From Cudoniella acicularis (taxonomy: Eukaryota; Ascomycota; Leotiomycetes; Helotiales; Helotiaceae): a stretch of 57,336 nucleotides of DNA. A program made the translations under genes and the position numbers. Below, one piece after another: positions 11,083 to 22,014 of the stretch. The notes beneath the pieces were generated by a model. The model saw only the letters and a list, made by a program, of their open reading frames with translations. It was not told where the DNA came from and made no database searches. Position 1 is the first letter of the stretch. The number at the start of each line of letters is the position of its first letter. Where the stretch lies: contig JAAMPI010000167.1 in NCBI GenBank assembly GCA_013054445.1, positions 1 to 57,336 on the forward strand, in the 5' to 3' direction.

Positions 11083-12392
11083 TTTAGCTGGAGTGTCTTC
11101 CAAAAATAGGCAGACCCTATTCTTGAATTCTCGATGAAGAAGGGGAAACGAAACTCACGGAAATTGGCAACTATTTATCCTCTTGTTGTGAAGCTGCTTC
11201 GGGTGTTCTCTGCGATCCATGGCATGAGAGACGTGCCTTCGAGTATCACAAAGGTACCATCCACATCTGTCTTTCCTCGGTATGGGCATCCCACAAGTTG
11301 AATACCTGCTTCGTTGAGCCAAGGACTTGATCGACGAAGTGGCCAAGCAGGGACCCGAAGTACCCGCAACCTCGCAAGGGATCTCGCACTCTGGGGAACG
11401 GATCGAGCCCAAGCTCAGCATCACAAACAAATACTAGGAATGACATAAGTTGTGATCTGCTAAGCCTTTAGAACTGAACTGAACTTAGCCATTGCCTAGC
11501 ATTGGGAGTCGCAGGCAGCTTAACAAATGGCATGACGAAGTCTCGCACCACCTCTTCCCAGTAGAACAGATACTATGAGTACAGAGACACGGGCGCTACC
11601 CGTGGACCCAGGGCTCTGGCTACACTCCGTAACACTACAGACTCTATACTGTCTATACACATTCAGCCCTGAAGATTATTAGCTCACAGAATGAACTAAT
11701 AGTAGTATGTTACGCAGAGGAAACGAGAGAAGCCAAGGTATGTGAGGCGCTAAAGTTTTGGGCCTTTCTTGTCCTTGCATAACCACACTCGATTGATCAG
11801 CTAGAGCTAGAGAAAGATGTCCCACGCGTTGGGACACCGGGGCGCACAGTCGTGCACTTGAGCCACTCCACTGCTTCTCTTGTACACGGTAGCTTAGCTT
11901 TCGATTGCAGACCGCGGTAGATACCTCCAATGCCAAATTTCATCGCCATCTTCGCAATTGTGCTATGAGCGCTCGAGGCGTTCGGGGTGGGCTCAGAGGG
12001 ATGTGAATGCTTGTTGCGAAGACGTCGGACAAACCTGTGAGGTTATTCCGAGGTTGACTCGGCTAACTAAGCAGTATCCATCACCTATAATTGGTGAATG
12101 TTCCATAGGGATCAAATAATCTCCCCGAAACAATCAATTTCGAGAAATATACTCCTCACTTGTAGCAGCACTCACAAGTCTTGCACTTGCATCCAACATG
12201 AATTTTACCGAGACAAACTGCGCCCAACGAGGGGAAAACTCCCGTGCATCTGTGCCTTCGTCACTAAATGCCTCGGCTACACTAGATTAACACCCCTCCT
12301 CCAGCTGCTCATCTCGAGGTACGACATTAAATACTCAAAATATTACTCCACCTTTCTTTTCCGCAATACCTAGAGAAAAACATCTAGGTCCT
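11083..12392. other. Intergenic; no supported gene
   Basis: Several overlapping minus-strand frames lie at 11155-11446. One reads VGCPYRGKTDVDGTFVILEG up to a stop near 11175 and could be an exon or a relic, but I found no matching domain or splice partner. The rest (11450-12390) shows nothing coding. Confidence 0.4.
11171..11180 (-). promoter_or_regulatory. Possible TATA-like box of the six-cysteine protein gene
   Basis: The minus strand reads GGATAAATAG about 90 nt upstream of the ATG at 11082. This is weak evidence based only on the motif and its spacing. Confidence 0.3.
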
Positions 12393-12404
12393 ATGTATAT
12401 CACC

Positions 12405-14104
12405 ATGTCGATCCCCGCAACCACAGCGAAAGACTCGTCAGCAGAACCAACGCCAGTCACAAATGAGCCTTTCGGGTGTTTAATACGATGTGGAGAACCT
12501 CTCTGGTACTCGAGAAACGTATCACCACATTACACAGACTCACACTGCAGACTCCGGGCCGCTGTACGAAAATACTTCGATGAGGAAATCATCCCTAATG
12601 CGTTCGAGTGGGAATCATCTGGCTAGGTTCTAGATTCGGCACATGTTTTCGTCTTCTTTGCGACTTTGCCGTCTGATGATCTCTGCAGGTTTTCAAACGC
12701 CACGCAGAAGGATATCTTGCTCTCAGCACAGGGCTGAGGAACTTGGCCCTTCCGGGAGGCATCCTATTCGACGAGTGGGATTCTTGGCATACCCTCATCA
12801 TCACTGATGAGCAGTCACGGGTTGTAAGTTTCGAGCCTGTGCTCCAAGGGAATTGCTGATTTCTCTAGGGATACACTGGTGTATTGTGGGGTCTTGGTGG
12901 AGGTAATGCAATTGGTGTTCCTCCCATTGTGAACTTTGGTACCCGGGCTCGGAAGGACAAGTTTCTCCCTGGTGTTGCAAATGGCAGTATTCAATTCTGT
13001 TTAGGAATTACTGAACCAGATGGTAAGTTTGATCTCTTCTAAAATGAATTCTCTAATTGAAATAGCGGGTTCGGATTTTGCGAATATCAAAACGACAGCG
13101 GTTCGGAAGGGAGACAACTAATTGTCAGTGGATCGAAAAAATGGATCACGAATGGTATTTGGGCGGACTTCGTTACAGCAGCCGGTGACCAGCCTTTTCC
13201 TTTATCTGATCCGCCTAGCCTCCTGCTCTAAGTGGCCAGGAGGAAATTTCATCCTCTCGCCTCCTCGAAATACATAATGCTAGTTAGTTGTAGTCCGAAT
13301 TGGTGGTCCCGGTGCCGGTGGAATCTCGCTCTTGATAATCCCACTGAAGGTACCAGGTGTATTGACGCGGCAGATGCACAATTCAGGCGTAGGCGCGAGT
13401 GGCTCAACTTTTATAATCTTCAACGATGTTATTGTTCTAGTTTCAACCTTAATCCACAAAGGAAATCGGGGATTTGAAGTTATTATGTTGAATTTTAATA
13501 CCGAACGGAAGGCCATTGCTACCCAATCGATTAGACTGAGCCGAGTGTGTGTCGAAGATGCCTGGAATTACACTTGCACAAGAGAAACTTTTGGGAAGAA
13601 GCTTATCGAAAATACGATTATCAGGGCTAAATTCATTAAAATGGGACGGATGATCGAACCAACACAAGCTTTTCTTGAGCAGCTGACTTGGTTGATTGAG
13701 TTAAGTAGAAAGAATGGAAAAAATAGTCCGAGTGTCAAAATTGGAGGAATGACTGCGATGCTGAAGGTGATCAGCACCAGGTGCTTAGAGAAATGCGTTC
13801 GAGAAGCTCAACAGATTATGGGCGGACTTGGATATGCACGAGGTGGAAAGGGTGGAAGGTACGTTTGAGATGTATGTGCAATTATCTTGAGAAAATGCTT
13901 ATCGCCAGCAGAATTGAGGCAATCTCTCGGGATGTTCGAGTCATGGCAGTTTGTAAGTGCCTCTTTGCACTTCTTTCGGTCCATCTTAGGCTAACCAACC
14001 TTGTGACTAAAGGTGGAGGAAGCGAAGAAATAATGAGCGAATTAGCAATTAGGGAAGAGGCCAAGGACTTGAAAACACATGCAAGCGCTTCAAGCCAGCT
14101 ATGA
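12405..14104 (+). pseudogene. Acyl-CoA dehydrogenase, decaying (two single-base lesions)
   Basis: The frame shows the acyl-CoA dehydrogenase order: EPLWYSRNVSP and VRKYFDEEIIPNA (N-terminal helices), VLWGLGGGNAIGVPPIVNFG, LGITEPDAGSDFANIKTTAV (FAD/substrate region), SGSKKWITNGIWADFVTAA, RIGGPGAGGISLLIIPL, VCVEDAWNYTCTRETFGKKL, AQQIMGGLGYARGGKGGR and SRDVRVMAV. Introns lie at about 12836-12868, 13022-13063, 13211-13291, 13859-13919 and 13952-14012. Lesion 1: at the exon 1 donor (about 12623) GGC|GTAGGT appears to have lost a G, leaving GGCTAGG and an in-frame stop. Lesion 2: at about 13122 a base is missing before ATTGTC, so a Tyr codon reads TAA. Divergence from the family is also raised around VLVSTLIHKGNRG and NTERKA. 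The C-terminus SQL would fit a weak peroxisomal PTS1. The start is the ATG at 12405 (context CACCATG); an in-frame ATG lies at 12393. Confidence 0.8.
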
Positions 14105-14791
14105 CAGCCGTTAATCTGGAAATCTTCCAGGCATCTTCCCACGCTGCGGCACTCACGTTCTATAGTACAAAAAGGTTGGGCAGCCGGGTTGTGAAGACAT
14201 TCTCCCCAGCTAACAACCTTTTCAATTCACGCGATCCTGCTGCTTATTTAGTTGCATAGGACGATGCTTTATGTTTATCGACTCTGCCTTTTTGAGGTTC
14301 GTGTGTTTCACAGAGTTTAGCAACTCTAACCGTAAATATTCAAGCTCCACTTCTGTTTTTGCCCATTTGCATCTCATTCTTACGTCACAATGGAAATTCT
14401 CCCAAAAATTTAGATAAATCTTTTGATGTATCTGAAGATATTATTTATCAATGTCAAAATGACCTCAGAATTCGTCGCATGGAGACAAAGTGCCGAGTAG
14501 TGCCTGCCAGAACTTGTCTGAATGGACGAGACACGCTAAAGGAGGCTTAGTTGGTCACACTTTCCCTAAGAGCCAAACTTCTGTACCGGCCACTAATCAG
14601 AAATGCTTATATACAGCTGCTCCTAGATCCGGCTCTCGGTTTTTCTTTCAAGATCGTACAACTGCCGGCAATTCGGACCCAATAATAGCAACCATTCAGC
14701 CATTTCCACGACTTTTGGAAACGCACCCCTCGACTCTCAATACTCACTACTCAAAAACACTCTTAGTTTAATTGAGTCCTGTCTTATCGCA
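14105..14791. other. Intergenic; nothing recognised
   Basis: This lies between the acyl-CoA dehydrogenase relic and the next relic. Short frames at 14359-14771 have no domain, and no RNA gene is visible. Confidence 0.4.
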
Positions 14792-15728
14792 ATGGTATGT
14801 GGTACTATTTCCATTGCATTTCAAGAACGAAGCACCTGGCAGAACGTCGATAAACCCTTTAATTCCAGCCGCTAACTACGCATAACAGGAACAACAGGAA
14901 CAACAGGATGGATTTCCCAAGTTGTTTGGCACGTTGGCGATTAGCAAGCCTTCCATCGTCAATGATGTATCCACGGCAGTAGTACGTTCTAGAACCAAAC
15001 TTTCGATACGCCCTTCTTGTTCAGGTCACTAATCAACCACATCAGGAACGATCTTCCGAAACGTCGTACGCCACTGCGCTACGCGAGACTTGCCAGAGCA
15101 GCCATGTAACCAACAAGCTTCAATATTTCCCGTTATTGGAGCTACCATACGATATCGTGATAGAAATCATGAAAATATGGCTCGTCTCGTCTGAGAGCAT
15201 CTTGAATCCATTTCCATTATGGCAGGGGAAGCGAAGAATATCAGCCCAGTCATGCTAAGGACGTGCAGAACGCTATATCACATGGGTATTCCATTGTTGT
15301 ACTCCCAAAACATCTTCCGGTTCAGCTGGCAGCTATAGGAGTCTACCGAAACACTCATGAGTGGATAGATGATGATGGAGCGTCACCTTACAATCACAGT
15401 GCTCTACTATGGCAATTTGGCGCCATGCGGCTATTCGAATACCTCGGAATGTGTTTGAAAACGCTTACTGTCACATTTGACCAGGATTGGATACTTCTTG
15501 GCGATAACATACGCCAGGAATGCGAATACCGAGCTCTGTCAAACAATGACAGCTTCATGACTCAGCCTGAGAGGGAAGCAAAAAGCTTGGGAGAGTCAGG
15601 ACTACTGGTTCCGGAATCAGCACAAAATTTCTGGAAATTTTTCGATGCCAATAGTGAATACTACCATTACCGGGGGCTTATCGTGAAGATTTCTAGCAGA
15701 AAAGTGCTTATTGTACCATACCAGGTTA
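14792..15728 (+). pseudogene. F-box-like fungal protein, frameshifted
   Basis: The model starts with a lone ATG codon (14792), an intron 14795-14888, an exon opening EQQEQQDGFPKLF, an intron ending ATCAG at 15045, then an exon reading LQYFPLLELPYDIVIEIMK and GKRRISAQ. This resembles the N-terminus of fungal F-box-like proteins. The natural continuation (MLRTCRTLYHMGIPLLYSQN, then IFRFSW) is in another frame: one base seems lost at about 15249-15251. A second shift near 15330-15345 is needed to reach MRLFEYLGMCLKTLTVTFDQ. Further readable protein ends near PYQ at 15728, just before an 11-G run. The family assignment is moderate; the broken reading frame is clear. Confidence 0.55.
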
Positions 15729-15736
15729 AAATAGGA

Positions 15737-15747
15737 GGGGGGGGGGG
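15737..15747 (+). repeat. G11 homopolymer
   Basis: A run of eleven G directly follows the F-box-like relic. It is a likely slippage site and a place where the assembled length could be wrong. Confidence 0.9.
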
Positions 15748-16089
15748 TGCAATTATGAAATTCTTTTTGAGGTGACATCCGCATCCGCATCCCACACCCA
15801 ACAGTCGCTAAGTTACAGCCCCGGGAATGTGCTGAAGCCTGAGGAGCGTTCTAAAGTAATCATTTCATTGATTATTCACGGTGAAGGTATTATTTTACTG
15901 AATGTTGCGTTCTTCTCAAAGCCCATTCCTAGAAAAGTGATTTGAATAATGCCATGTTATTCAAAGCATGTTCAACTGACAACCGTTGAGATTTAAAAAT
16001 CTAAAAATTAAGTATTACATAGCCCCTAGGTTCTAGTTTTCTATGAACATCTAACACATGTGCTTTCTCGGATCAGCAGTCCCTATTTA

Positions 16090-16498
16090 TAGTGTGTAAA
16101 ATTATTTGATTTGATTTGATTAGTAGGTCCCAATCAAAATCAAATCAAGTTTTTTAAGCCCTTAAGCTAGAAGATGATTATTATGCTTTTATTTCGAGTT
16201 AGCCCCCCCCCCTCTAACCTTCTATTCTCTTATCTTTCCTACTATAAAGTACTTATATAACTAGAAAGTCTAGTATAGAAAAGGAATATTTAAGAAGATT
16301 TTGAAATAATAAAGGATTTCTGAGAAACACTTAAAAACTCTTACTTACTAAGCTAGTATTCAAACTAATTAATTATAATTATTTAATTATTTAAATCAAA
16401 TCAAGTAGGTCTTTGAAATCCTTAATCAAATTCTAATCAAGAATATTGATTTGATTTGATTAGTAATTAATTAGTATAGATATTCCTTTGACACACTG
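16090..16498. mobile_element. hAT-like MITE (409 bp)
   Basis: The left end TAGTGTGTAAAA (16090-16101) and the right end, read inward as CAGTGTGTCAAA (16498-16487), are inverted repeats of the hAT type (YAGNG start). They are flanked by CCTATTTA (16082-16089) and CCTATTTC (16499-16506), an 8-bp target duplication with one mismatch. Subterminal repeats of the GATTTGATTT type occur at both ends (near 16107-16121 and 16447-16461), with inverted AATCAAATCAA copies inside. The element is too short to code for a transposase, so it would be non-autonomous. Confidence 0.75.
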
Positions 16499-16506
16499 CC
16501 TATTTC

Positions 16507-17952
16507 TAGTACAGTTGATCAATTAGCCCAGTTGTCACGAATATCGCCCTTACATAGTACCCGGGGATTGCTTCCCAGATCATTCCATAGGCAATCTTTC
16601 CCTCGCTATTATCGGTGCCTAGTACAGAAGCAACAGAACCATGGGTCCTAGCAACTTTTGTTACGGACAGTCGGAAAGCGAATCCGACCCACGTACCGAC
16701 CCATGACTTACTGCCCATCCCGGAGATCCGAAGACCTGCGGTGCTTCTGATCGATTGATGCCACCCCATTCGGGACCAGATATTGCTACTATATGGTTTT
16801 CATGTCCCAGATGTAAGAAACTACGGACTGTACTGGTGGCAGGGGAGAACAAGTACCACTGTCCCAATTGCGCTGATCAGCTTATTCAACGAGTTAATTA
16901 AAGATCTAAAATCACTGTTATGACTAACTCAGATATCCATTAAAGCTGGAGTCCCTAATGGCAGCGTATTGAGAGAGTGAAGAGGGAGCTTTAAAATGGC
17001 GGCGATTCCTAGTTGACAGAACACAATTCTTATCATGGAAACCAACCAAGCGTTTCGGGATACGGAACTCCTTTGCTTAACGATTCTGTTAGCTGTCGAG
17101 GTTCTCCAGGTTATCATGGCAGCACGCTACATAGAGTTCTTAATAACAATACAAACCTTTTTAAAAAAAAAAAAAAGAAAGTCTTATCCGGAAATGTGTG
17201 TGTGCGTAAGGGTAAAGATATAATATTGAGTGATAGTTGATAAATCTAATAGAGACAGAAGATAATACAGGTTCTTAAGATAAGGCTATGTATAAAAACA
17301 CTAATTAAATATTATTTTAAACTTATAAAGTTTAATTATTTCGAAGTAAGTAGGCTGTACGACTAAAGTAGACTACTAAATATCCGAAGAGATAAAAACA
17401 TTCGGGATTTAATTTAATTTATTTAGGGTTAATCTATAATTTAAGCTAAATCAGAGTAAGTAGTCCTTTAGAACATGTCACACAGCTTATATAACCCCTT
17501 GTTTACTCAAAAATTAGTTAAATTAAAGAAAACAAATATAGGATCGAGATCAAAGCTTCAATTTAATATAGTTTCTCATTGTTAGGTAATCGATTATTCC
17601 CCTTTAAAATTTTAACTTATTTGGTTTTTTTTTATAAATATTTTTTCATAAGTTTCTTTTTATTTTATGATAAAATAATTTAGTAAAATATTAATAAGTT
17701 ACTTATAGGATTTAAGAATCTATTACTTTTATGTTAGTCCTAGAGCTCATATACTCTTAAAATTATTAGTTTCCAAGCGAAGTGTTTGTGGTTATACAAC
17801 ATAATCTCGCATGATATACTCTTCCGCTCTGTTCTGAAAACGAAAAAGCACGACCACGCCTCGCAACAAAATTTGATTCGCGACCACACTGCCTGAACCA
17901 AATATGACCGAGGATTCAGAAGCCCACCAGCAAACCGAGATTTTAGGTTCAG
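16507..17952. other. AT-rich non-coding stretch
   Basis: No supported gene was found. 16506-16769 (-) is open for 87 codons but has no recognisable domain. 17163-17177 is an A-rich run. 17240-17720 is strongly AT-rich, probably old transposon debris, and no ends were identified. Confidence 0.45.
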
Positions 17953-20008
17953 ATGACAACGAAACAAAAGATTATACAATTTTCATGCGGTGATGAATTC
18001 CATAGCAACTTGGAGGAATGGTACCGTCGATACGTGGGCAGTTTATGCTGCTTGGACGAAGAAGAGGCCCTTCTGAAGGATAAATTCAACAAAGCCAGCC
18101 TCGAGGAAAAGATTCACGAGAAATTATCTGAAGTACCGGTTTCTAAAGGATATTTCCCGGGTTGTCAAAGATTTCTTGACGAATGGCCGGAGATCATTAA
18201 AAGGGTACTTGAACTTAAACCCGATGATCCAAGCGAGATGGGGAAACTCTACCAACAACACTATTACAAAAACACACTTGAACTCGAGGCTGGATATAGA
18301 AATGCTTGCCGGTTATGTACCTTGTTTGTACAACATTCGATTAGTATAGACAATTCTCTTGAAAGTTGGCACAGAAAGGAGAATCGCCTGGATTGCCTAG
18401 GGGAATCTACGGAGATCTTAGTGTCAATAGGAAGTTGTGCGGGAAGCTTTCTAATGACATTGACAGAACCAAGCCTGCATAAAGTTTGGTTGCTTCCAAC
18501 TAATACGCTTTATTGTGTTAATAATTCCGATCAACGTATGTTTCGAGCATTCCCATAGGTGAAAAGCTAACCAGTGCTAGAACTGTTCACCCTGGGAAAG
18601 GAGGCTAAGAGTCTCACAGAAGGTGGTGCTCTTTCAAAACTTAATTTTGCAAGGAAGTGGCTCAATGCTTGCTTAGAGACACACGAAATCTGCAAGTTAA
18701 CCAAAGACCGCCAACTCCCTACCCGACTCATCGTCTTGGAATCCACTCCCATTCGTCTTGTCAAAGCCTCTACCTTCACTACCAAACCCCACTACGCAGC
18801 CCTCAGCCACTGTTGGGGCACGAAAAATTTCTTCAAACTGCAAGAAGCCTTCCTAGCAGAGTTCATGATCGCAATTCCTGAAGACAAACTCACAAAAACT
18901 TTCCAAGATGCCATCTACATCACCCGCTATCTCGGTCTCTAATACCTTTGGATCGACTCTCTTTGTATTATCCAACTATGTGATGTGGATTGAGACAGCG
19001 AGTCCGCAATTATGAGTTCCATTTACGGTGGGTCAGCAATCACTACCACAGCCGCTAGTACTATAGACGGGACCGAAGAACGCCTCCTTTCCTCACGGAC
19101 ATGCATTTCAGTCGCACAGGGCTCTTCTGGGAATGCCGCCACTGCGAAGCTTCAGAGGCTTTCCCAGAGAATCTCCCGGAATTTCACCTCAAAAGCGCCT
19201 TCAGCCGCGACCGAAATCCCTTGTCGAAACACTGGCTCAGAATAGTGGAACTATATACAGCCGCAAAACTTACGTTTGCGAAGGATAAAATGGCCGCAAT
19301 CTCAGGAATTGCCCAAGAAGCGTTTGAGGAGAGTGAAGATCAGTATTTGGCAGGTTTGTGGAGGGACGGAATCGAATTGCAGCTGTTATGGACTCTGTAT
19401 AGCCCCGGGGGGTTACCGAAGGGAGCCCAGTATCAGGCCCCGAGCTGGAGCTGGGCAAGTGTAGACCCTGTTTATTACCCATGGGATCTGAGGTGCGAGG
19501 GAATTGAATGTGTGCATTATGCTCATATCGTCAATGCCCATACAGTAGTGCCTGAGGGACAGGAGCCCTTTGGAAAACTTGTGGGAGGAGTATTCCATTT
19601 GAACTATTCGGTTATGCTTTCTGGGAAAATAGAAAATGGGGTTTTATGGAACGTTGAGATTGAGTCTCCGCATAGAAAGAAGAAAACCTTTCCCCTAAAA
19701 CCCGACTCGCATGCGGTTGATAGAGACATTATCTATCTATTTCCAGTAGCGGACATTTTGATATGGGCCTGGATGACAGCCGTTCTCTTTTGGGACTAAT
19801 TCTCCTTCCGTTGGTGGCCAAGAAAGGTCAATATACGCGTGCAGGCGCTTTCAACTTCAACACCTTTGATGAGCGTTCAAGAGGAATTCGGGAGCGATTC
19901 CTCAGACTGCTTGAGAAATTTGGGGAAACTACAACTGAGGCAGAATATGCTGAGATTTTGCCGGAACCGAAGTTTCAAAATGAGCGATATGTTATTACAA
20001 TTATCTAG
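17953..20008 (+). pseudogene. HET-domain (heterokaryon incompatibility) gene, broken
   Basis: HET proteins trigger growth arrest or cell death after fusion of unlike hyphae. Visible pieces are an N-terminal region (17953-18558) with CRLCTLFVQHS; the HET hallmark KPHYAALSHCWGTKNF; then IYITRYLGL, a TAA stop (18940-18942) where Gln is usual, and YLWIDSLCIIQ; then a TGA (18993-18995) where Trp is expected; then MSSIYGGSAITTTAAST. After IDGTE the frame jumps straight to ERLLSSRT, so the usual intervening residues are missing (internal deletion). One base is lost before MHFSRTGLFWECRHCEASEA (about 19100). AKDKMAAISGIAQ and YQAPSWSWASVD follow, then another frameshift near 19755 before GLILLPLVAKKGQYTRAGAF. 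The TAA fits a CpA to TpA change. Confidence 0.85.
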
Positions 20009-20598
20009 CCCCGAGGTTCCCATTAAGAGCAGAAATTGGAGGAACAAGCAGTTGACCGAAGAGAAGCTTTTGATATTGCGTACTAGAGCGCAACGGCGTT
20101 AAATCCAGGAGACTATTGTTATTTTGGGTTTCCGCTCGTAGAATACAAGACCTAGATTTACTCTCTCTAAACCTACCAAGAATCTCCTTGCTTTGTGGCA
20201 AGGTAAACCTTGTGCCGAATTGTACGGAATTCTTTTTGGATTGTGGAATTTTATTTCGGAAAGAAGCGTAAGTCATGAAACTATATAATAAGTTTATTGT
20301 TCTATTAAAGAAACAATTATAAGATTGAAATTTTAATAATAAAGAACTAAATATTCTTTAACAAGAGCTTTAGTAGAGCGTTAGGGAAAGGGGAAGAGTC
20401 TAGTTAGACAATGAACATAGAAGTATATCTAGAGAACAAAAGCTATAACAAGTAGAAAACTTTCTATTCACTTTATCTTTGTAAATATGATTAGAGTTTA
20501 GAAGTATGTTCCGGTTAGTTCGTAAATACAATTCATTCCTAAAAAGGCCAGTTAATTCATGAATTAACTTAGTTGTTCTATAAATATAGAAACTCCAG
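20009..20598. other. AT-rich spacer, likely inserted or degraded DNA
   Basis: 20280-20590 is very AT-rich and has no coding frame on the plus strand. It abuts the upstream edge of the next gene remnant, so it may be what truncated that gene. No clear terminal repeats were found. Confidence 0.4.
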
Positions 20599-21021
20599 AT
20601 TCGAGGCATCACAGAGGAAATCCCGGCGGATACGCGGCCGACGCACTTACAATGGTGGGAATGGAAAGCAACCAGGAAATTCAGCAACTCAAAAGCGCGA
20701 CTAGTTTGGAATTGGTTGGCTTGCACTAGCATCAAGACCATTCGCGTGGACTTCACTGGTGCCTTCACCCAGAGGCGCATTGAAGACGACTGGACCGTCA
20801 TCCCAGAGAGCGAATGGCTTTCACGAAATGCACTAATGCCTCCTGTCCGTTCTTCACTTCTCGCCATCCCGACTCAACCTCTTCCTGCCAGGAACCCTCC
20901 TATTCAGATATGCGAACTTGCAGATGAGGAGTCCGATATTCAAGACCCGGATTTCCCAGATATCGATATGGAGTTGGCAGAGTTCTACTCCTCCAGGGGC
21001 GAGTTCGACATCGAGTACTAG
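20599..21021 (+). pseudogene. 3' exon remnant of an unknown protein gene (5' part missing)
   Basis: The frame opens after an in-frame TAG and a CAG acceptor-like site (20596-20598) and runs 140 codons to a TAG. It is rich in Trp and Arg at first (THLQWWEWKATRKF, RLVWNWLACTSIKTIRVDF), then WTVIPESEWLSRNALMPP, and ends in an acidic tail (DEESDIQDPDFPDIDMELAE). Codon use looks like a real gene. No ATG or 5' exons are present upstream, where the DNA turns AT-rich. I do not recognise the family. Confidence 0.5.
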
Positions 21022-22014
21022 CTCATAGCATACCGATCGGGTGATGTGTGGAAACCAAGCTTTCAGTTACTCAAATATCAACAATACGCGCCATTTTCAA
21101 TACTTCAATTTGCAGTGCAACGCACAAGATCCTGCTGAATAAAAACCTGAATTAGAAGGTGTACATCTTAAGATGACTAAAAGGCGGGGTAAATCTTGGC
21201 TTGCGGGGGAAAACAATCGATTTCGAAATATACAAAGCCCTTGGAACTATTTCTACAAGTCCTTTTATCCCTCCACTCACACACAAAAGAATCCTCAACG
21301 CTCACACCGGAAACTCCATTGAGTCAAGCCGACCAAGACTACTCCAATAGCAGTAATCCATCATCAGAAACTAAGAAACTTCCCTACACTCTCATCTCTA
21401 TCGGAACCACTATTGCGATCGCCCTAGCAAGTAGAATTGCGTGCCGCCGAGAATAGGCAGGTCAGAATCGGTTTATGTGGCAAAACATCGAGCAGCAGGT
21501 ATACTATTGTCCTTAACGTGTTTCTAAGGCATTGGTTAACTGTCAAAGACTGGAGCATCAAGGGCACCGCAACAGCGGTATCCGGATTTCAATGCTGCTG
21601 CGTGTCCATAGGATGGCGTTGTTGGTACCCGGCAAGAAAGCACCTTACAAACCAACCCCCCGCTATCGTTCGATGAGTCTTCTGCCTTCGACACTTCTTT
21701 ACCTGTACAATTGGAGGATGGTGGAGATTATGCGTCCTTTACGATAGTAGATTACCAACTGAGAATCTACCGGGTCCACGTGATCACACTAGCACATAAA
21801 GGCTAGCTTTCTGCAATTAGAGCTTCAACAACTACAACTCTCAAAAAAACCCCCACTTTGACTCTACAGCTCTGCGGACTAACTGCCTTTTCTCCAGCAA
21901 GTTGCTCCATCCTAGTCATCGAGTCAATATATATCTTCCCAGTGACTTGGTTTTTCAACCTCAAGCTCAGGCCTAGTTCGCATCCTACACAAAAGAAATT
22001 GCAACAAAAGGGTA
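21022..22014. other. Intergenic; no supported gene
   Basis: Short frames at 21196-21456 (ending with a possible membrane segment TLISIGTTIAIALASRIA) and 21437-21747 have no good start context or family match. The 3' UTR of the downstream minus-strand gene should lie at the right end. Confidence 0.4.

Noticed and set aside
11155..11446. Overlapping minus-strand frames upstream of the six-cysteine protein gene as extra 5' exons
   Set aside because: The signal peptide begins at 11082 and no convincing splice links the upstream frames to it; a TATA-like sequence lies between.
12118..12149. Similarity between 12118-12149 and 21200-21232 (AAACAATC.ATTTCGA) as a dispersed repeat
   Set aside because: The match is only about 25-30 nt with gaps and no extension; chance similarity or a shared promoter-like sequence cannot be separated by eye.
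15737..16212. G11 (15737-15747) and C10 (16203-16212) runs as inverted ends of an element
   Set aside because: Homopolymers alone are not evidence; the flanking sequences do not pair, and the C-run lies inside the MITE.
17150..17177. Poly-A run as the tail of a LINE or retrogene
   Set aside because: No coding remnant or target duplication upstream; simple AT-rich context is enough.
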